A stretch of 64,000 nt of DNA, taken from Bacteroidota bacterium (GTDB taxonomy: Bacteria; Bacteroidota; Bacteroidia; B-17B0; Aurantibacillaceae). The stretch is taken from assembly GCA_021156365.1 (NCBI GenBank), contig JAJNDK010000003.1:62001-126000 (forward strand). The letters run 5' to 3'. The position numbers and the translations under genes were made by a program. Below the pieces are notes generated by a model. The model ran no database searches. It saw only the letters and a list, made by a program, of their open reading frames with translations, and was not told the DNA's origin. This document shows positions 26,035 through 35,018 of this stretch, piece after piece. Numbering within the stretch: the first letter of the stretch is position 1; each line of letters begins with the position of its first letter.

Positions 26035-27621
26035 ATGTCAAAAAATCTACTTGTCCTGTTCGTAAGTGTCTTATTGCTTGTATCGGATTTAACAAAAGCC
26101 CAGGGCGATGATGCCGTTCTCACCAAATCCGATCCGAAGGAAGCGGAAAAAAAGCTGATCGCAGGAAATTACGATGAAGCCTTGGATGACTTTTTGAGCT
26201 TGCATGAAAGCGATCCGTCCAATGATAAATATACTTATAACATTGCTGTTTGTTACCTGAACATAAACGGGAATAAATCCAAAGCCATTCCTTATCTCGA
26301 AAAAACCGTTCGTTATCCGAAGCACGATCCGAATGCAGAATACCTGTTGGGGCGGGCATACCATTATGCCAATCGTTTTGACGATGCGGTAACCTCTTTC
26401 AATAAATTCAAAACTACCGGAAAAGGAACGGCTGAGAACCTGAAGGATGCCGATCACCAGATCCAATACTGCCTCAATGCAAAGGAGCTGATGAAATTCC
26501 CGGCTGATGTGAAATTTGAGAACTTAGGTGGCAATGTGAATTCCGAATACGGCGATCATTTTCCCTTTATTCCTTTTGATGAATCCTTTGTGATCTTCAA
26601 TACCAATCGCCCGGAGAAAAATGCTTACAAAGAAGAGAATGGCGATTATAAAAACTCTATTTATGTTTCGGAAGTAAAGGATGGAGAATACCAGAAAGCC
26701 TACCTCATAGGTACGCCTATCTGTAAGGGAAATACAGGCGAAGAGGTGATCGGTCTCAGCGCAAACGGTAAAACCATGCTGATCTATATGAAGGATCCGA
26801 AAGGAGCAGGCAATATTTATATTTCCGAAAAAGACGATGCGGGTAATTTCAGAAAACCCGTACTGCTCGATAAGAATATCAATACACCTTCCGATGAGAT
26901 CGCTGCTTCCCTCACTGCTGAGGGAGATATGATCTATTTTGCCAGCAACCGCGCAGGTGGTCTGGGTGGAATAGATATCTATATGAGCCGCAAACAGCCG
27001 AACGGCAGCTGGAGCGTCCCGATGAATATGGGACCTATTGTAAACACACCTTATGATGAAGATTTCCCGAATATCTCACAGGATGGAAAAGTATTGTTCT
27101 TCAGTAGCAAGGGCCACACTTCCATGGGCGGATATGATATTTTCAAAGTGAGCTACAACGACGAAACATCAGCATGGGAGAATGCAAAAAATATCGGCTA
27201 CCCTGTGAATACAACCGGTGACGATATGAATTTCCGTTCTTCGAAAAATGCGCGTTACGGATACATTTCTTCCCTGCGCGAAGGCGGTATGGGTGATTAT
27301 GATATCTACCGTGTGATCTTCAACGATGTGGAACCTGAGCTCAGTGTACTGAAAGGAAATGTATTGTCGGAAGACGGCACGCAGATCAATTACCCCGATG
27401 TATTAATGTCCGTTACCAATAATAAAACCAAAGAGCTGGTAGGGACCTACCTTCCGAATTCAAACACGGGCAAATACGTGATGATCCTTCCTCCCGGCGA
27501 TTATACAATGGAAGTGGAGATCTACGGATTTATCATTGCCAAAAGGAAACTGGAGATCAAAGACAAGATCTCTTACCAATCGGAGATCGAGCTGGATCTG
27601 AAATTGCAGGTGCAGAAGTAG
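26035..27621 (+). CDS. Exported TPR and PD40 (WD40-like propeller) protein
   Basis: A 528-residue protein with a signal peptide (1-22), two or three TPR-like helical repeats (about 32-150), a beta-propeller of PD40 repeats (about 165-425; FIPFDESFVIFNTNR, YFASNRAGGLGGIDIYMS, LFFSSKGHTSMGGYDIF) and a carboxypeptidase-regulatory-like or Ig-like C-terminal domain (about 440-528). This layout is that of PorE/PorP-partner and OmpA-type periplasmic proteins in Bacteroidota, but the C-terminal OmpA peptidoglycan-binding domain is absent. It may be an envelope scaffold related to T9SS accessory proteins; that is inference. Confidence 0.8.
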   Translation: MSKNLLVLFVSVLLLVSDLTKAQGDDAVLTKSDPKEAEKKLIAGNYDEALDDFLSLHESDPSNDKYTYNIAVCYLNINGNKSKAIPYLEKTVRYPKHDPNAEYLLGRAYHYANRFDDAVTSFNKFKTTGKGTAENLKDADHQIQYCLNAKELMKFPADVKFENLGGNVNSEYGDHFPFIPFDESFVIFNTNRPEKNAYKEENGDYKNSIYVSEVKDGEYQKAYLIGTPICKGNTGEEVIGLSANGKTMLIYMKDPKGAGNIYISEKDDAGNFRKPVLLDKNINTPSDEIAASLTAEGDMIYFASNRAGGLGGIDIYMSRKQPNGSWSVPMNMGPIVNTPYDEDFPNISQDGKVLFFSSKGHTSMGGYDIFKVSYNDETSAWENAKNIGYPVNTTGDDMNFRSSKNARYGYISSLREGGMGDYDIYRVIFNDVEPELSVLKGNVLSEDGTQINYPDVLMSVTNNKTKELVGTYLPNSNTGKYVMILPPGDYTMEVEIYGFIIAKRKLEIKDKISYQSEIELDLKLQVQK

Positions 27622-27637
27622 CAGTCAATTCTACTAA

Positions 27638-28087
27638 ATGGATTTTACAACGTTAGCCGAAATAGTATTAATTAGCTGGATTCCGATTCTTTTCTTTTTC
27701 ACGCAAAGAATATACAATAGTAAAAAGACTATCTTTTTTATTTTTTGGGCTGCATTAGTTGTGTTTTTTATTCTCGGGGTATGGTATCATTTTCTTATCC
27801 AGATATGGATGGTCTTGCTCTACGCTATTTATGCGATCTGGTTGTTTCTTATAAGGCTGGCCTATAAAAAACTGAATAGATTGTTTGTCGGGAAAAAATG
27901 GATAGATAAGGAATACGGGGAGAAGGATTTTACATTTGTTGTTATTAGCAAAACCGGGAGAGATATCTGGAATGCAAAAGCAGCTCTCCGTCCTACCTGG
28001 TTGGACCGTGCAGCAAGCATTTCGATAGTTATTGTTCCTTTGATTATTTTATTGCTGGTAATGAACACTATGCCTCCCGGCCGCTAA
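27638..28087 (+). CDS. Small membrane protein, unknown
   Basis: A 149-residue protein with a hydrophobic segment at 5-22, a hydrophobic hairpin at 31-75 and another at about 128-144. The segment between (76-127) is basic and polar (KKWIDKEYGEKDFTFVV). No motif is recognised. It lies 16 bp after the PD40 gene and is likely on the same transcript. Its base composition is more AT-rich than the neighbours, which fits a fast-evolving membrane protein. Confidence 0.6.
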   Translation: MDFTTLAEIVLISWIPILFFFTQRIYNSKKTIFFIFWAALVVFFILGVWYHFLIQIWMVLLYAIYAIWLFLIRLAYKKLNRLFVGKKWIDKEYGEKDFTFVVISKTGRDIWNAKAALRPTWLDRAASISIVIVPLIILLLVMNTMPPGR

Positions 28088-28168
28088 AGATGCTGATTTT
28101 GCAGGATTGTCCCAAAAAATGACTATCTTTCCTATTTACCACTTCATTGTTCATTAAAAACCGACTCC

Positions 28169-28471
28169 ATGACGAAAGAAGAAGCGATCATCGAACTTAA
28201 AGCTTATAAAAAATATGAGCTGAAGAAGCTGAAACTGAAGGATTCGGAAGATGAATACGAAACGGTGGAGCAGGTTTTTGTCGGACCTCAAAGTGCAGCA
28301 ACCTTCCGGGAGTTTTATAAGATCTTTGTAAAAGGCGACAAATCCCCGACTATTATCAATTTCTTTTCCGGTTCCAACATGGCTATTTATTTCCTGATCG
28401 GCTCCGGCGACGAAAGCGATCCATCTTGCATATCGCTGGATCTTTTTCTGCAGACCTACGAGACGGATTAA
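28169..28471 (+). CDS. Small hypothetical protein
   Basis: A 100-residue soluble protein beginning MTKEEAIIELKAYKKYELKKLKLKDSE without a signal peptide. Residues 30-60 are mixed (VEQVFVGPQSAATFREFYKIF). I recognise no domain. The ATG at 28169 follows a -7-like TATCTTTC at about 28124. The coding reading is supported by good codon use and an ATG, but the gene is short, so some doubt remains. Confidence 0.5.
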   Translation: MTKEEAIIELKAYKKYELKKLKLKDSEDEYETVEQVFVGPQSAATFREFYKIFVKGDKSPTIINFFSGSNMAIYFLIGSGDESDPSCISLDLFLQTYETD

Positions 28472-28512
28472 CAAACATGTCCGAAGTACTTCCGGAGCGA
28501 ACTCCTTTTTAC

Positions 28513-28539
28513 TTTGTAAACACATATTTAGTATTTTTG
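28513..28539 (+). promoter_or_regulatory. Promoter of the TPR kinase/LytTR operon
   Basis: TATTTTTG at 28532-28539 with TTTG at 28513-28516; spacing of 15 nt is shorter than usual. The ATG follows 55 nt after the -7 box. Confidence 0.55.
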
Positions 28540-28594
28540 TGTCCGATTATCAGTGACTGCAAACCCCAACAGTACATTTTATTTTGAACTAACT

Positions 28595-30538
28595 ATGAAA
28601 CGGGTTTTCGTTTTTTTTCTGCTTTTTATTGCCTGGACTTTAAATACCTGGTCGCAGGAATCGGCTACTGATTCTTTGGAGCTGATTTTAAAGACCACGA
28701 AAAATGACACTACCCGGATCAGGATACTTGGAGAGCTTTCGGAAGTGTGCGAAGAGGAGGATATTTTAAAATATGCTGTAGAATGCTCCTCGCTCTGTGA
28801 AAAAGCCCTTTTGTCGGGACAGAAGCCCCGGCAGTTCTACTTAAAAAACCTGTCGGGCAGTTTGAATAATATCGGGTATTATTATTCAATACTGGGTAAG
28901 AAAAAAAAATCCCTGGAAAATTATGAGCGGGCACTTCAGATAGATGAACAATTAGGTGATAAGAAAAACATTGCTATTCAGCTGAACAATATTGCGGTCA
29001 ATTTGTTTGAGCAGGGAGATTTTTCACAGGCCCTTGATTATTTTTACAGGGATCTGAAAATGCAGGAACAAATCGGGGATAAAAAAGGTATGGGGTTTTC
29101 CCTGAATAATATAGGGTATGCCTACGCCAATCTGAACGAATATGATAAAGCGCTTGAATATTACAACCGGGGTTTAAAAGTGTGCGAAAGCATAAACGAT
29201 AAATCCGGTATGGCACAGACGTTTCACAATACAGGGCTCATTTATGATATGCTTAAAAAGGATGTAAAGTCACTGGGATATTACAACCGGAGTCTCGCTT
29301 TATATGAAGAGCTGGGGGATGAATTGGGAATATGCACTTCGTTGGGGGCAATAGGCAGCGTATATGCCGATCTTGGAAATTATGACAAAGCCCTTGAATG
29401 CCTGTCAAGGGGACTTAAGATCTCAGAAAAACACGGATATAAAAATGTAAATGCCCAATGCCTGTTTTATACGGCTGAGGTTTTTATAAGACAGGGAAAA
29501 TTTTCCGAGGCATTGCCATATGCCAAACGAAGCCTCGAATTGTCGGAGGAAGTTGGTATGACCAAAGAAACAGGCTCGGCTGCCAGGGCGCTGCGAACCA
29601 TTTATGCAAAGCAAAATAGATTCAAAGAGGCTTACAATATGTTCAGGCTCGAAGTACAGATGAGCGATAGCGTGGTCAATGAAGCAAACCGAAAAGGGGC
29701 CATCCGGCAGGAATTGCAGTATGAGTATGAAAAAAAGGAGCTGCAGACCAGCCTGAAACAGGAAAAAGAACTGTCTCGTATCAAATTGGAAAATCAACGG
29801 AAAATCACGCGCCGGAATATCTGGATGTATGTGCTTATCTCGCTGGCTGTTATCTTAGGACTGAGCATTTTTTACCTGTATAAATTCTTCCGGCAGAAAA
29901 ATATCATCAATGCCGGCCGGAACAACGAGCTGCGACAAAAGCTACTATTGAGCCAGATGAACCCGCATTTTATTTTTAACTCGGTCGATAATATCCAGAG
30001 CCTCATCCATGGCAAACAGGACAAAGAGGCGATCAGCTACCTCTCTAAGTTTTCCAAACTGACACGGCAGATCCTCGAGAACTCAACCGAAAATCACATT
30101 ACCCTGGATGAAGAGCTGAGCATGACTGAAAATTATCTCAACATCCAGCAATTGTTATACAACAATAGTTTTACTTTTGAAATAGAGATGGATCCATCCA
30201 TCAATAAAGAGAATACTTTGATCCCGCCGATGCTGACACAACCCTTCGTGGAGAATGCAATTAAGCACGGGTTAAAAAACGGGAAGGAAGGCGGATGGGT
30301 GCAGGTCAGGTTTTACATGAAAGAGCAATCCCTGTTTTTTGAGGTCAATGATAATGGCTCCGGACTTGCAACAAAAGAGCAGAATGGGCATAGATCCATG
30401 TCGACCCGTATTGTATTGGAAAGACTGAATAACAATGCCAAAAAGCCTGTTTCGATCGATACTCAAAACAGGATGGAGAATAATATAATCAAAGGAGTCA
30501 CGACGAAGTTCGAAATACCCTACATTTGTGAAGATTAA
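28595..30538 (+). CDS. TPR-containing sensor histidine kinase (LytS/YehU type)
   Basis: A 647-residue protein with a signal peptide or signal anchor (1-20), six to eight TPR repeats (about 75-390; SLNNIGYAYANLNEYDKALEYYN), a coiled region, one transmembrane helix (about 408-425), then a His_kinase domain with LLSQMNPHFIFNSVDNIQSL, whose His is the phosphorylation site, and a HATPase domain (PMLTQPFVENAIKHGL, NDNGSG). The TPRs face the periplasm, so it may sense protein partners there. The ATG at 28595 starts a clear signal sequence; the longer frame from 28553 does not. It is followed after 9 bp by its LytTR regulator. Confidence 0.88.
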   Translation: MKRVFVFFLLFIAWTLNTWSQESATDSLELILKTTKNDTTRIRILGELSEVCEEEDILKYAVECSSLCEKALLSGQKPRQFYLKNLSGSLNNIGYYYSILGKKKKSLENYERALQIDEQLGDKKNIAIQLNNIAVNLFEQGDFSQALDYFYRDLKMQEQIGDKKGMGFSLNNIGYAYANLNEYDKALEYYNRGLKVCESINDKSGMAQTFHNTGLIYDMLKKDVKSLGYYNRSLALYEELGDELGICTSLGAIGSVYADLGNYDKALECLSRGLKISEKHGYKNVNAQCLFYTAEVFIRQGKFSEALPYAKRSLELSEEVGMTKETGSAARALRTIYAKQNRFKEAYNMFRLEVQMSDSVVNEANRKGAIRQELQYEYEKKELQTSLKQEKELSRIKLENQRKITRRNIWMYVLISLAVILGLSIFYLYKFFRQKNIINAGRNNELRQKLLLSQMNPHFIFNSVDNIQSLIHGKQDKEAISYLSKFSKLTRQILENSTENHITLDEELSMTENYLNIQQLLYNNSFTFEIEMDPSINKENTLIPPMLTQPFVENAIKHGLKNGKEGGWVQVRFYMKEQSLFFEVNDNGSGLATKEQNGHRSMSTRIVLERLNNNAKKPVSIDTQNRMENNIIKGVTTKFEIPYICED

Positions 30539-30547
30539 AATGCAAGC

Positions 30548-31294
30548 ATGTTAAGAGCGGTTGTCATCGACGATATAGATACTATCAGGAACAAGAATAT
30601 AGACCTGATCAAAGAGTACTGTCCGAATGTAGCCATTATGGCCGAAGCCAACGACGTAAAATCAGGAATAGAGGTAATAAAAAAATACCTGCCCGATCTG
30701 GTTTTCCTGGATGTGGAAATGCCTGATGGGACGGGTTTCGACTTATTGCAACAATTGAAGCCGATCAATTTCAAAGTTATTTTCATCACAGGTTTCCAGG
30801 ATTTTGCCATAAAGGCTTTCAGGTTCAGTGCTATTGATTATTTATTAAAACCCATCGAGCCTTCCGATCTGATAGAAGCAGTAAAAAAGGCGGAAGAAAC
30901 GCTGAGCAAAGAAATGCTGGAGCTGAAATTCGCCAGCCTGTTTACCAATATCGAGCGCCCTAAGGATTTGCAGAAACTTGTTTTAAAGACCACTGATAAG
31001 CTCTATTCGGTGAATATACAGGACATTGTGCATTGTGAAGCTGACCGGAATTATACTACTTTTTATTTTACCGATGCGTCCAAATTGGTTGTATCCACCA
31101 CACTGAAAGAGTATGAAACACTCTTATCACCATTTGGGTTTTTCCGCCCCCATCAGTCGCATCTGATCAATATGCTGTATTTCGATCACCTGGTGAAAGC
31201 AGATGGGGGAACGATCGTTATGAAGGATAAAACAAAGGTGCCTCTTGCTACCCGCAAAAAAGAGGAGTTCCTGGCTTTGCTCGACAGGCAATAA
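30548..31294 (+). CDS. LytTR-family response regulator
   Basis: A 248-residue regulator with an N-terminal receiver domain (LRAVVIDDIDTIRNKN; phosphoacceptor Asp in DLVFLDVEMPDG; conserved Lys in YLLKPIEP) and a C-terminal LytTR DNA-binding domain (about 140-245: IQDIVHCEADRNYTTFYF, FFRPHQSHLINM). It pairs with the upstream TPR kinase, 9 bp away. The AlgR/LytR class binds direct-repeat sites upstream of target genes. The target is unknown, but envelope or surface genes are common targets in this phylum. Confidence 0.93.
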   Translation: MLRAVVIDDIDTIRNKNIDLIKEYCPNVAIMAEANDVKSGIEVIKKYLPDLVFLDVEMPDGTGFDLLQQLKPINFKVIFITGFQDFAIKAFRFSAIDYLLKPIEPSDLIEAVKKAEETLSKEMLELKFASLFTNIERPKDLQKLVLKTTDKLYSVNIQDIVHCEADRNYTTFYFTDASKLVVSTTLKEYETLLSPFGFFRPHQSHLINMLYFDHLVKADGGTIVMKDKTKVPLATRKKEEFLALLDRQ

Positions 31295-31369
31295 ATTCAT
31301 TTTTTTAATTTTTCTGACTTGTTGAAGGAAATGGCTCGTTTAAATTATTCTATTTAGTTAATACAGATG

Positions 31370-31633
31370 CTGTCCGGTCGATCACGCCCTGGCGTGAGCG
31401 AGTCATTTACTAATTGAGGCAGAGGGTCAGATTTTTAATTGGATCTTCTTTGAGGAAAGTACTGTGGTGTTCGCGAAGCCTCGCGAGGGACCCATGTAAA
31501 TAATTCTCCGACATGGTCTCTCCCGATAGCTATCGGGAGTCCCGATGCTGTATTTAAGATCAGAGCTATAAAAAAATGAAAAACATTCTCCGTTAGGAAA
31601 GGGTCTCACGCTATGGCGTGATCGACTTGACAG
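31370..31633. mobile_element. 264-bp element with 29-bp inverted ends (possible MITE or dispersed repeat)
   Basis: The 611 bp between the LytTR gene and the lipoprotein gene hold no supported gene. Positions 31370-31398 and 31605-31633 are inverted repeats matching at 25 of 29 positions (left arm starts CTGTCCGGTCGATCACGCC). Inside lies a perfect 20-bp palindrome at 31520-31539 centred on GATAGCTATC, and a 34-codon minus-strand frame at 31410-31514 with no recognised product. No transposase is present, so if mobile it is non-autonomous. A longer minus-strand frame across the region (31427-31828) is not convincing. No flanking target duplication is obvious. Confidence 0.5.
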
Positions 31634-31814
31634 ACTGGGAAGTGATAGCATTCTACCTATAAATATCAGAATTTGATCTAACCTTTTCCCCAAGCAATAC
31701 TTTTCAAATGATTTTCCGTACTTCCCGGAAAATCGGATATTCATTCGTATGCTCCGGATATTCAGGAGAAGGCAACGAATGTTCATATGCTGTAATGGAG
31801 TTCGAACTTGCCTG

Positions 31815-31822
31815 TACTTTTG
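31815..31822 (+). promoter_or_regulatory. -7 promoter element of the lipoprotein gene
   Basis: TACTTTTG, 83 nt before the ATG at 31906; the leader between them is unremarkable. Confidence 0.45.
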
Positions 31823-31905
31823 CTGCACAAAATCGGAATCGCGACGTTATCGAAGAGCCAGAGCGAAAAGAAAAATAATTAATAAGTTAAACCAATTAAT
31901 AAAAA

Positions 31906-32511
31906 ATGAAGACAACAGCAGGCAATTTATCAAAGGCAAAAAATATTTTTATCGGTGGATGCGCAGCAGCGTTTATGCTGATGAGCTGCGGAAGCAGCAG
32001 TGAAGCAACCCCGGTTACAGGTACCGACACAGCGGCAACGGTAAGTGCAGAAAGCAAAATGGACGAAACACATTTCAAAATGACGGACCTCGTTGACCTG
32101 GATCTCAGTTCTTACGGCATTCCCCTGATCACAAAAGCGCCAAAAGGCTCTAAAGTAATGAAGTACGAAGTGAGCGGTGAGATCTGCGTATACGGCGGAA
32201 AATTCTTCAAAACCACTTTTTCGTCAATGGAAGGAACCATTGACGAAAATCTTCCTGATATGAAAACAATAACAGGTGATAAAGAACTCAACCCGGGCTT
32301 TGATAAATTTGAAGTGGAAGACAAGAACGGCTTTTTGAAAAAGAACACAAAAGGAGAGCTTGCTTTTTTATACTATGTTGAAGTAAACGGAGCTTCCTAT
32401 ATGATAAAAGAAGGAATGCCTTTTGATATCTCACCGGATCAGTTTACAGATTACGGAACAGAAGATGTGAAACTGATGTATGAAGCAGCGAAATCAACCA
32501 TAGCGAAATAA
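31906..32511 (+). CDS. Predicted lipoprotein, unknown
   Basis: A 201-residue protein with a signal peptide and lipobox Cys28 (MLMSCGSSS), an Ala/Thr-rich linker (30-50) and a compact domain from about 52 (FKMTDLVDLDLSSYGIPLITKAPKGSKVMKYEV). A similar signature (Y.IPLTIKAPEGA) occurs in other Bacteroidota lipoproteins of unknown role. It is a single transcription unit with its own promoter and terminator. Probably in the outer membrane inner leaflet or periplasmic face. Confidence 0.75.
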   Translation: MKTTAGNLSKAKNIFIGGCAAAFMLMSCGSSSEATPVTGTDTAATVSAESKMDETHFKMTDLVDLDLSSYGIPLITKAPKGSKVMKYEVSGEICVYGGKFFKTTFSSMEGTIDENLPDMKTITGDKELNPGFDKFEVEDKNGFLKKNTKGELAFLYYVEVNGASYMIKEGMPFDISPDQFTDYGTEDVKLMYEAAKSTIAK

Positions 32512-32552
32512 ATTTGCTAAAACCCAAATGAATCGATGCTATGTTTGGAAAA

Positions 32553-32579
32553 AGGCTGCTACCCGAGCGGCTTTTTTTT
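32553..32579 (+). terminator. Rho-independent terminator
   Basis: An 8-bp stem (32553-32560 with 32566-32573, two G-T pairs), loop ACCCG, then a run of T. Confidence 0.75.
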
Positions 32580-32667
32580 ATTGTAAATGGCTGGCAGATA
32601 TTATTTTAATTTTTTTGACAAACTGAAAATACCTTAAATATGGTATAAACAGGCCTTTTTATCTCCG

Positions 32668-32675
32668 TACCTTTG
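32668..32675 (+). promoter_or_regulatory. -7 promoter element of feoAB
   Basis: TACCTTTG ends 5 nt before the feoA ATG, so the transcript should begin at or next to the start codon. Confidence 0.6.
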
Positions 32676-32680
32676 TTCTG

Positions 32681-32908
32681 ATGGATACCATGGCAGATTT
32701 GCAACCCGGAGATAAAGCGACTATTGTTAGTTTCACTGACGATGAATTGTCTTTAAAATTATTGGAAATGGGCTGTATTCCCGGTGAAGAGATCATTTTC
32801 AAAAAAAAAGCCCCGCTTGGCTGCCCTGTATCCATTGAAGTTGCCGGATATTTGCTAAGTTTGCGAAAAGCCGAAGCAGCTACCGTTATTGTAAATTGTG
32901 GAAAATAA
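32681..32908 (+). CDS. feoA: Ferrous iron transport accessory protein FeoA
   Basis: A 75-residue SH3-like FeoA protein: DLQPGDKATIVSF, LLEMGCIPGEEIIFKKKAPLGCPVSIEVAGYLLSLRK and a hydrophobic end. FeoA works with FeoB in Fe(II) uptake, probably as a regulator of the pore at the cytoplasmic side. ATG 32681 gives a leaderless mRNA; ATG 32690 (MADLQPG) is an alternative. It overlaps feoB by 11 bp, which suggests translational coupling. Confidence 0.93.
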   Translation: MDTMADLQPGDKATIVSFTDDELSLKLLEMGCIPGEEIIFKKKAPLGCPVSIEVAGYLLSLRKAEAATVIVNCGK

Positions 32909-34952
32909 TTCTTCAAATCCTTCTTCTCCAGACAGTCTCCAAACCATTGCTCTTGTTGGGAATCCCAATGCGGGCAAATCCACCCTGTTCAATGCCCTGA
33001 CCGGCCTTAACCAGAAAACAGCCAATTTCCCCGGTGTTACCGTAGATAAAAAATCAGGATTTTTCCGGATCAAAAACGAAATTTCTTTTACTTCCTACCG
33101 ATTGGTAGATCTTCCGGGCACCTATTCACTGTATCCCAAATCACTGGATGAGCGTGTGACGGGCGAGGTGCTGCTCGATAGAAAAGGGATCGATTATCCC
33201 GATCTCATTATTGCGGTTGCTGACTCCACCAACCTGAAACGGAACCTCCTGCTCATCACACAGCTGATCGACCTGCAGATCCCGATGGTTTTGGTGCTTA
33301 ACATGGCAGATGAGGCGAAGAAGAATGGCGTTCTCATCGATACACAACTGCTTGCGGAAGAACTGGGAATTGCCGTAGTGGAAATGAATTCGCGCAAGGG
33401 AGTGGGAGTGGAGGAATTGAAGCAATTGATAAAGACAGTTGCTGTTCCAAAAAAGAATTTCATAGCGCAGGTTGGAGAGGAATCTTACGCAGCTTATCTG
33501 CAGAAACAACTGCTGTCGGAAAACTCAGCAGATAAGCAGCTGGAGCGATCGGAGGCAAAAGAGACACTGGCGCGGTATTCCAAAATAAAAGAATTGATCG
33601 CACGCACTGTTCGTTACGAAGGCAAAGCAAAAGTGATCGAGCGCAGCGACCGGATCGATAAAATGATCACACATCCTTTGATGGGGTTCCTGATCTTTTT
33701 AGGCGTTTTGTTCATCGTATTTCAAACGATCTTTTTTGTGGCGGAGTTCCCGATGACCTGGATCGAAGACCTTTTCGCCTGGTCCGGAAATCATCTGACT
33801 TCATTGCTGCCGGAAGGATTCCTGAACGACCTCCTGGTAAAAGGGATCTGGGCAGGCTTAAGTGGTGTGGTGGTGTTTGTTCCGCAGATCGCCTTATTAT
33901 TCGCATTCATCAGCCTGTTGGAAGACAGCGGTTACATGGCGCGTGTGAGCTTTATGATGGATCGGCTGATGCGGCAGGTAGGGCTGAACGGCCGCTCTGT
34001 TATTCCTTTGATCAGTGGTGTGGCCTGTGCGGTTCCTGCTATTATGGGAACACGTACCATCAGTAACATGAAAGAACGGATGATTACGATCATGATCACC
34101 CCGTTGATGAGCTGTTCGGCACGGCTTCCGGTATACACCTTGCTGATCTCATTATTAGTGGACGATGGAGAAGGTAGTGGATTTTTCAATCGCAAAGGTC
34201 TGTATTTGTTTATGATGTATTTGCTCGGGTTCGTGATGGCTATGCTCGTAGCTCTTGTAATGAAGTTTATACTGAAAGCAAAGGAACGTTCATTCTTTAT
34301 CATGGAATTACCGGTCTATCGTCTTCCGCAGCTGAAAACCGTATTGATCACAATGTACATCAAAGTGAAGGTATTCCTCTGGGATGCCGGAAGAGTGATC
34401 ATCGTTGTTTCGATCGTACTGTGGCTGTTAAGCTCGTATGGTCCTTCCGGTCGGTTTGAGGCGATCGATGCAAAATACAATGCCCTGATCGAACAATCGG
34501 ATAGCCTGCAAAAAGATTCACTGAATACCCTTATGGCTTCCGAAAAACTGGAAGCTTCCTTTGTGGGCATTATAGGTAAAGGCATAGAGCCTGCCATTCG
34601 TCCGCTTGGGTTCGACTGGAAGATCGGGATCTCTTTGATCACATCGTTCGCGGCACGTGAAGTATTTGTAGGCACGATGGCAACGATCTATAGTTCCGGT
34701 GATGATGAAAATACGTTAAGGATCCGCGACCGCATGCGTGCGGAGATCAATCCTGCCACCGGCAAAAAACGCTATGACGAAGCGGTATGCTGGAGCCTGA
34801 TGATCTTTTATGCTTTTGCCATGCAGTGTGTAAGTACCCTGGCTGTAGTGTTCCGTGAAACAAAATCCTACAAATGGGTTTTCATCCAGTTCCTTTATAT
34901 GAGCGTGCTGGCCTACGTGGGGAGCTGGATCACGTATTCCATTCTTTCTTAA
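32898..34952 (+). CDS. feoB: Ferrous iron transporter FeoB
   Basis: A 684-residue protein with an N-terminal G domain (G1 GNPNAGKST at 21-29, G3 DLPGTYSL, G4 LNMADE), a helical spacer, and a membrane domain with Gate motifs (CAVPAIMGTR and the second near TSFAAREVF). FeoB imports Fe(II) across the inner membrane. It starts at GTG 32898 inside the 3' end of feoA. Length fits compact FeoB of Bacteroidota; the C-terminal FeoC-like or long cytoplasmic extension seen in others is lacking. Confidence 0.96.
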   Translation: MENNSSNPSSPDSLQTIALVGNPNAGKSTLFNALTGLNQKTANFPGVTVDKKSGFFRIKNEISFTSYRLVDLPGTYSLYPKSLDERVTGEVLLDRKGIDYPDLIIAVADSTNLKRNLLLITQLIDLQIPMVLVLNMADEAKKNGVLIDTQLLAEELGIAVVEMNSRKGVGVEELKQLIKTVAVPKKNFIAQVGEESYAAYLQKQLLSENSADKQLERSEAKETLARYSKIKELIARTVRYEGKAKVIERSDRIDKMITHPLMGFLIFLGVLFIVFQTIFFVAEFPMTWIEDLFAWSGNHLTSLLPEGFLNDLLVKGIWAGLSGVVVFVPQIALLFAFISLLEDSGYMARVSFMMDRLMRQVGLNGRSVIPLISGVACAVPAIMGTRTISNMKERMITIMITPLMSCSARLPVYTLLISLLVDDGEGSGFFNRKGLYLFMMYLLGFVMAMLVALVMKFILKAKERSFFIMELPVYRLPQLKTVLITMYIKVKVFLWDAGRVIIVVSIVLWLLSSYGPSGRFEAIDAKYNALIEQSDSLQKDSLNTLMASEKLEASFVGIIGKGIEPAIRPLGFDWKIGISLITSFAAREVFVGTMATIYSSGDDENTLRIRDRMRAEINPATGKKRYDEAVCWSLMIFYAFAMQCVSTLAVVFRETKSYKWVFIQFLYMSVLAYVGSWITYSILS

Positions 34953-35018
34953 AAAAACAACCTGAAAAACAGTGATTTATGTGTTTTATAAGAAAATTCT
35001 TTTCGCATTGAATTAATT

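Noticed and set aside
28154-28525. 123-codon minus-strand frame opposite the small hypothetical protein
   Set aside because: It overlaps a plus-strand gene with a better start and composition and has no motif of its own.
31780-31822. Possible tRNA-like TTCGAAC stretch near 31800
   Set aside because: No cloverleaf can be formed around it, and no CCA-adjacent acceptor stem is present. I found no tRNA or rRNA elsewhere in the window.
31427-31828. 133-codon minus-strand frame in the gene-free stretch
   Set aside because: It runs through the 264-bp repeat element and its flank, has irregular composition, and shows no recognised domain.
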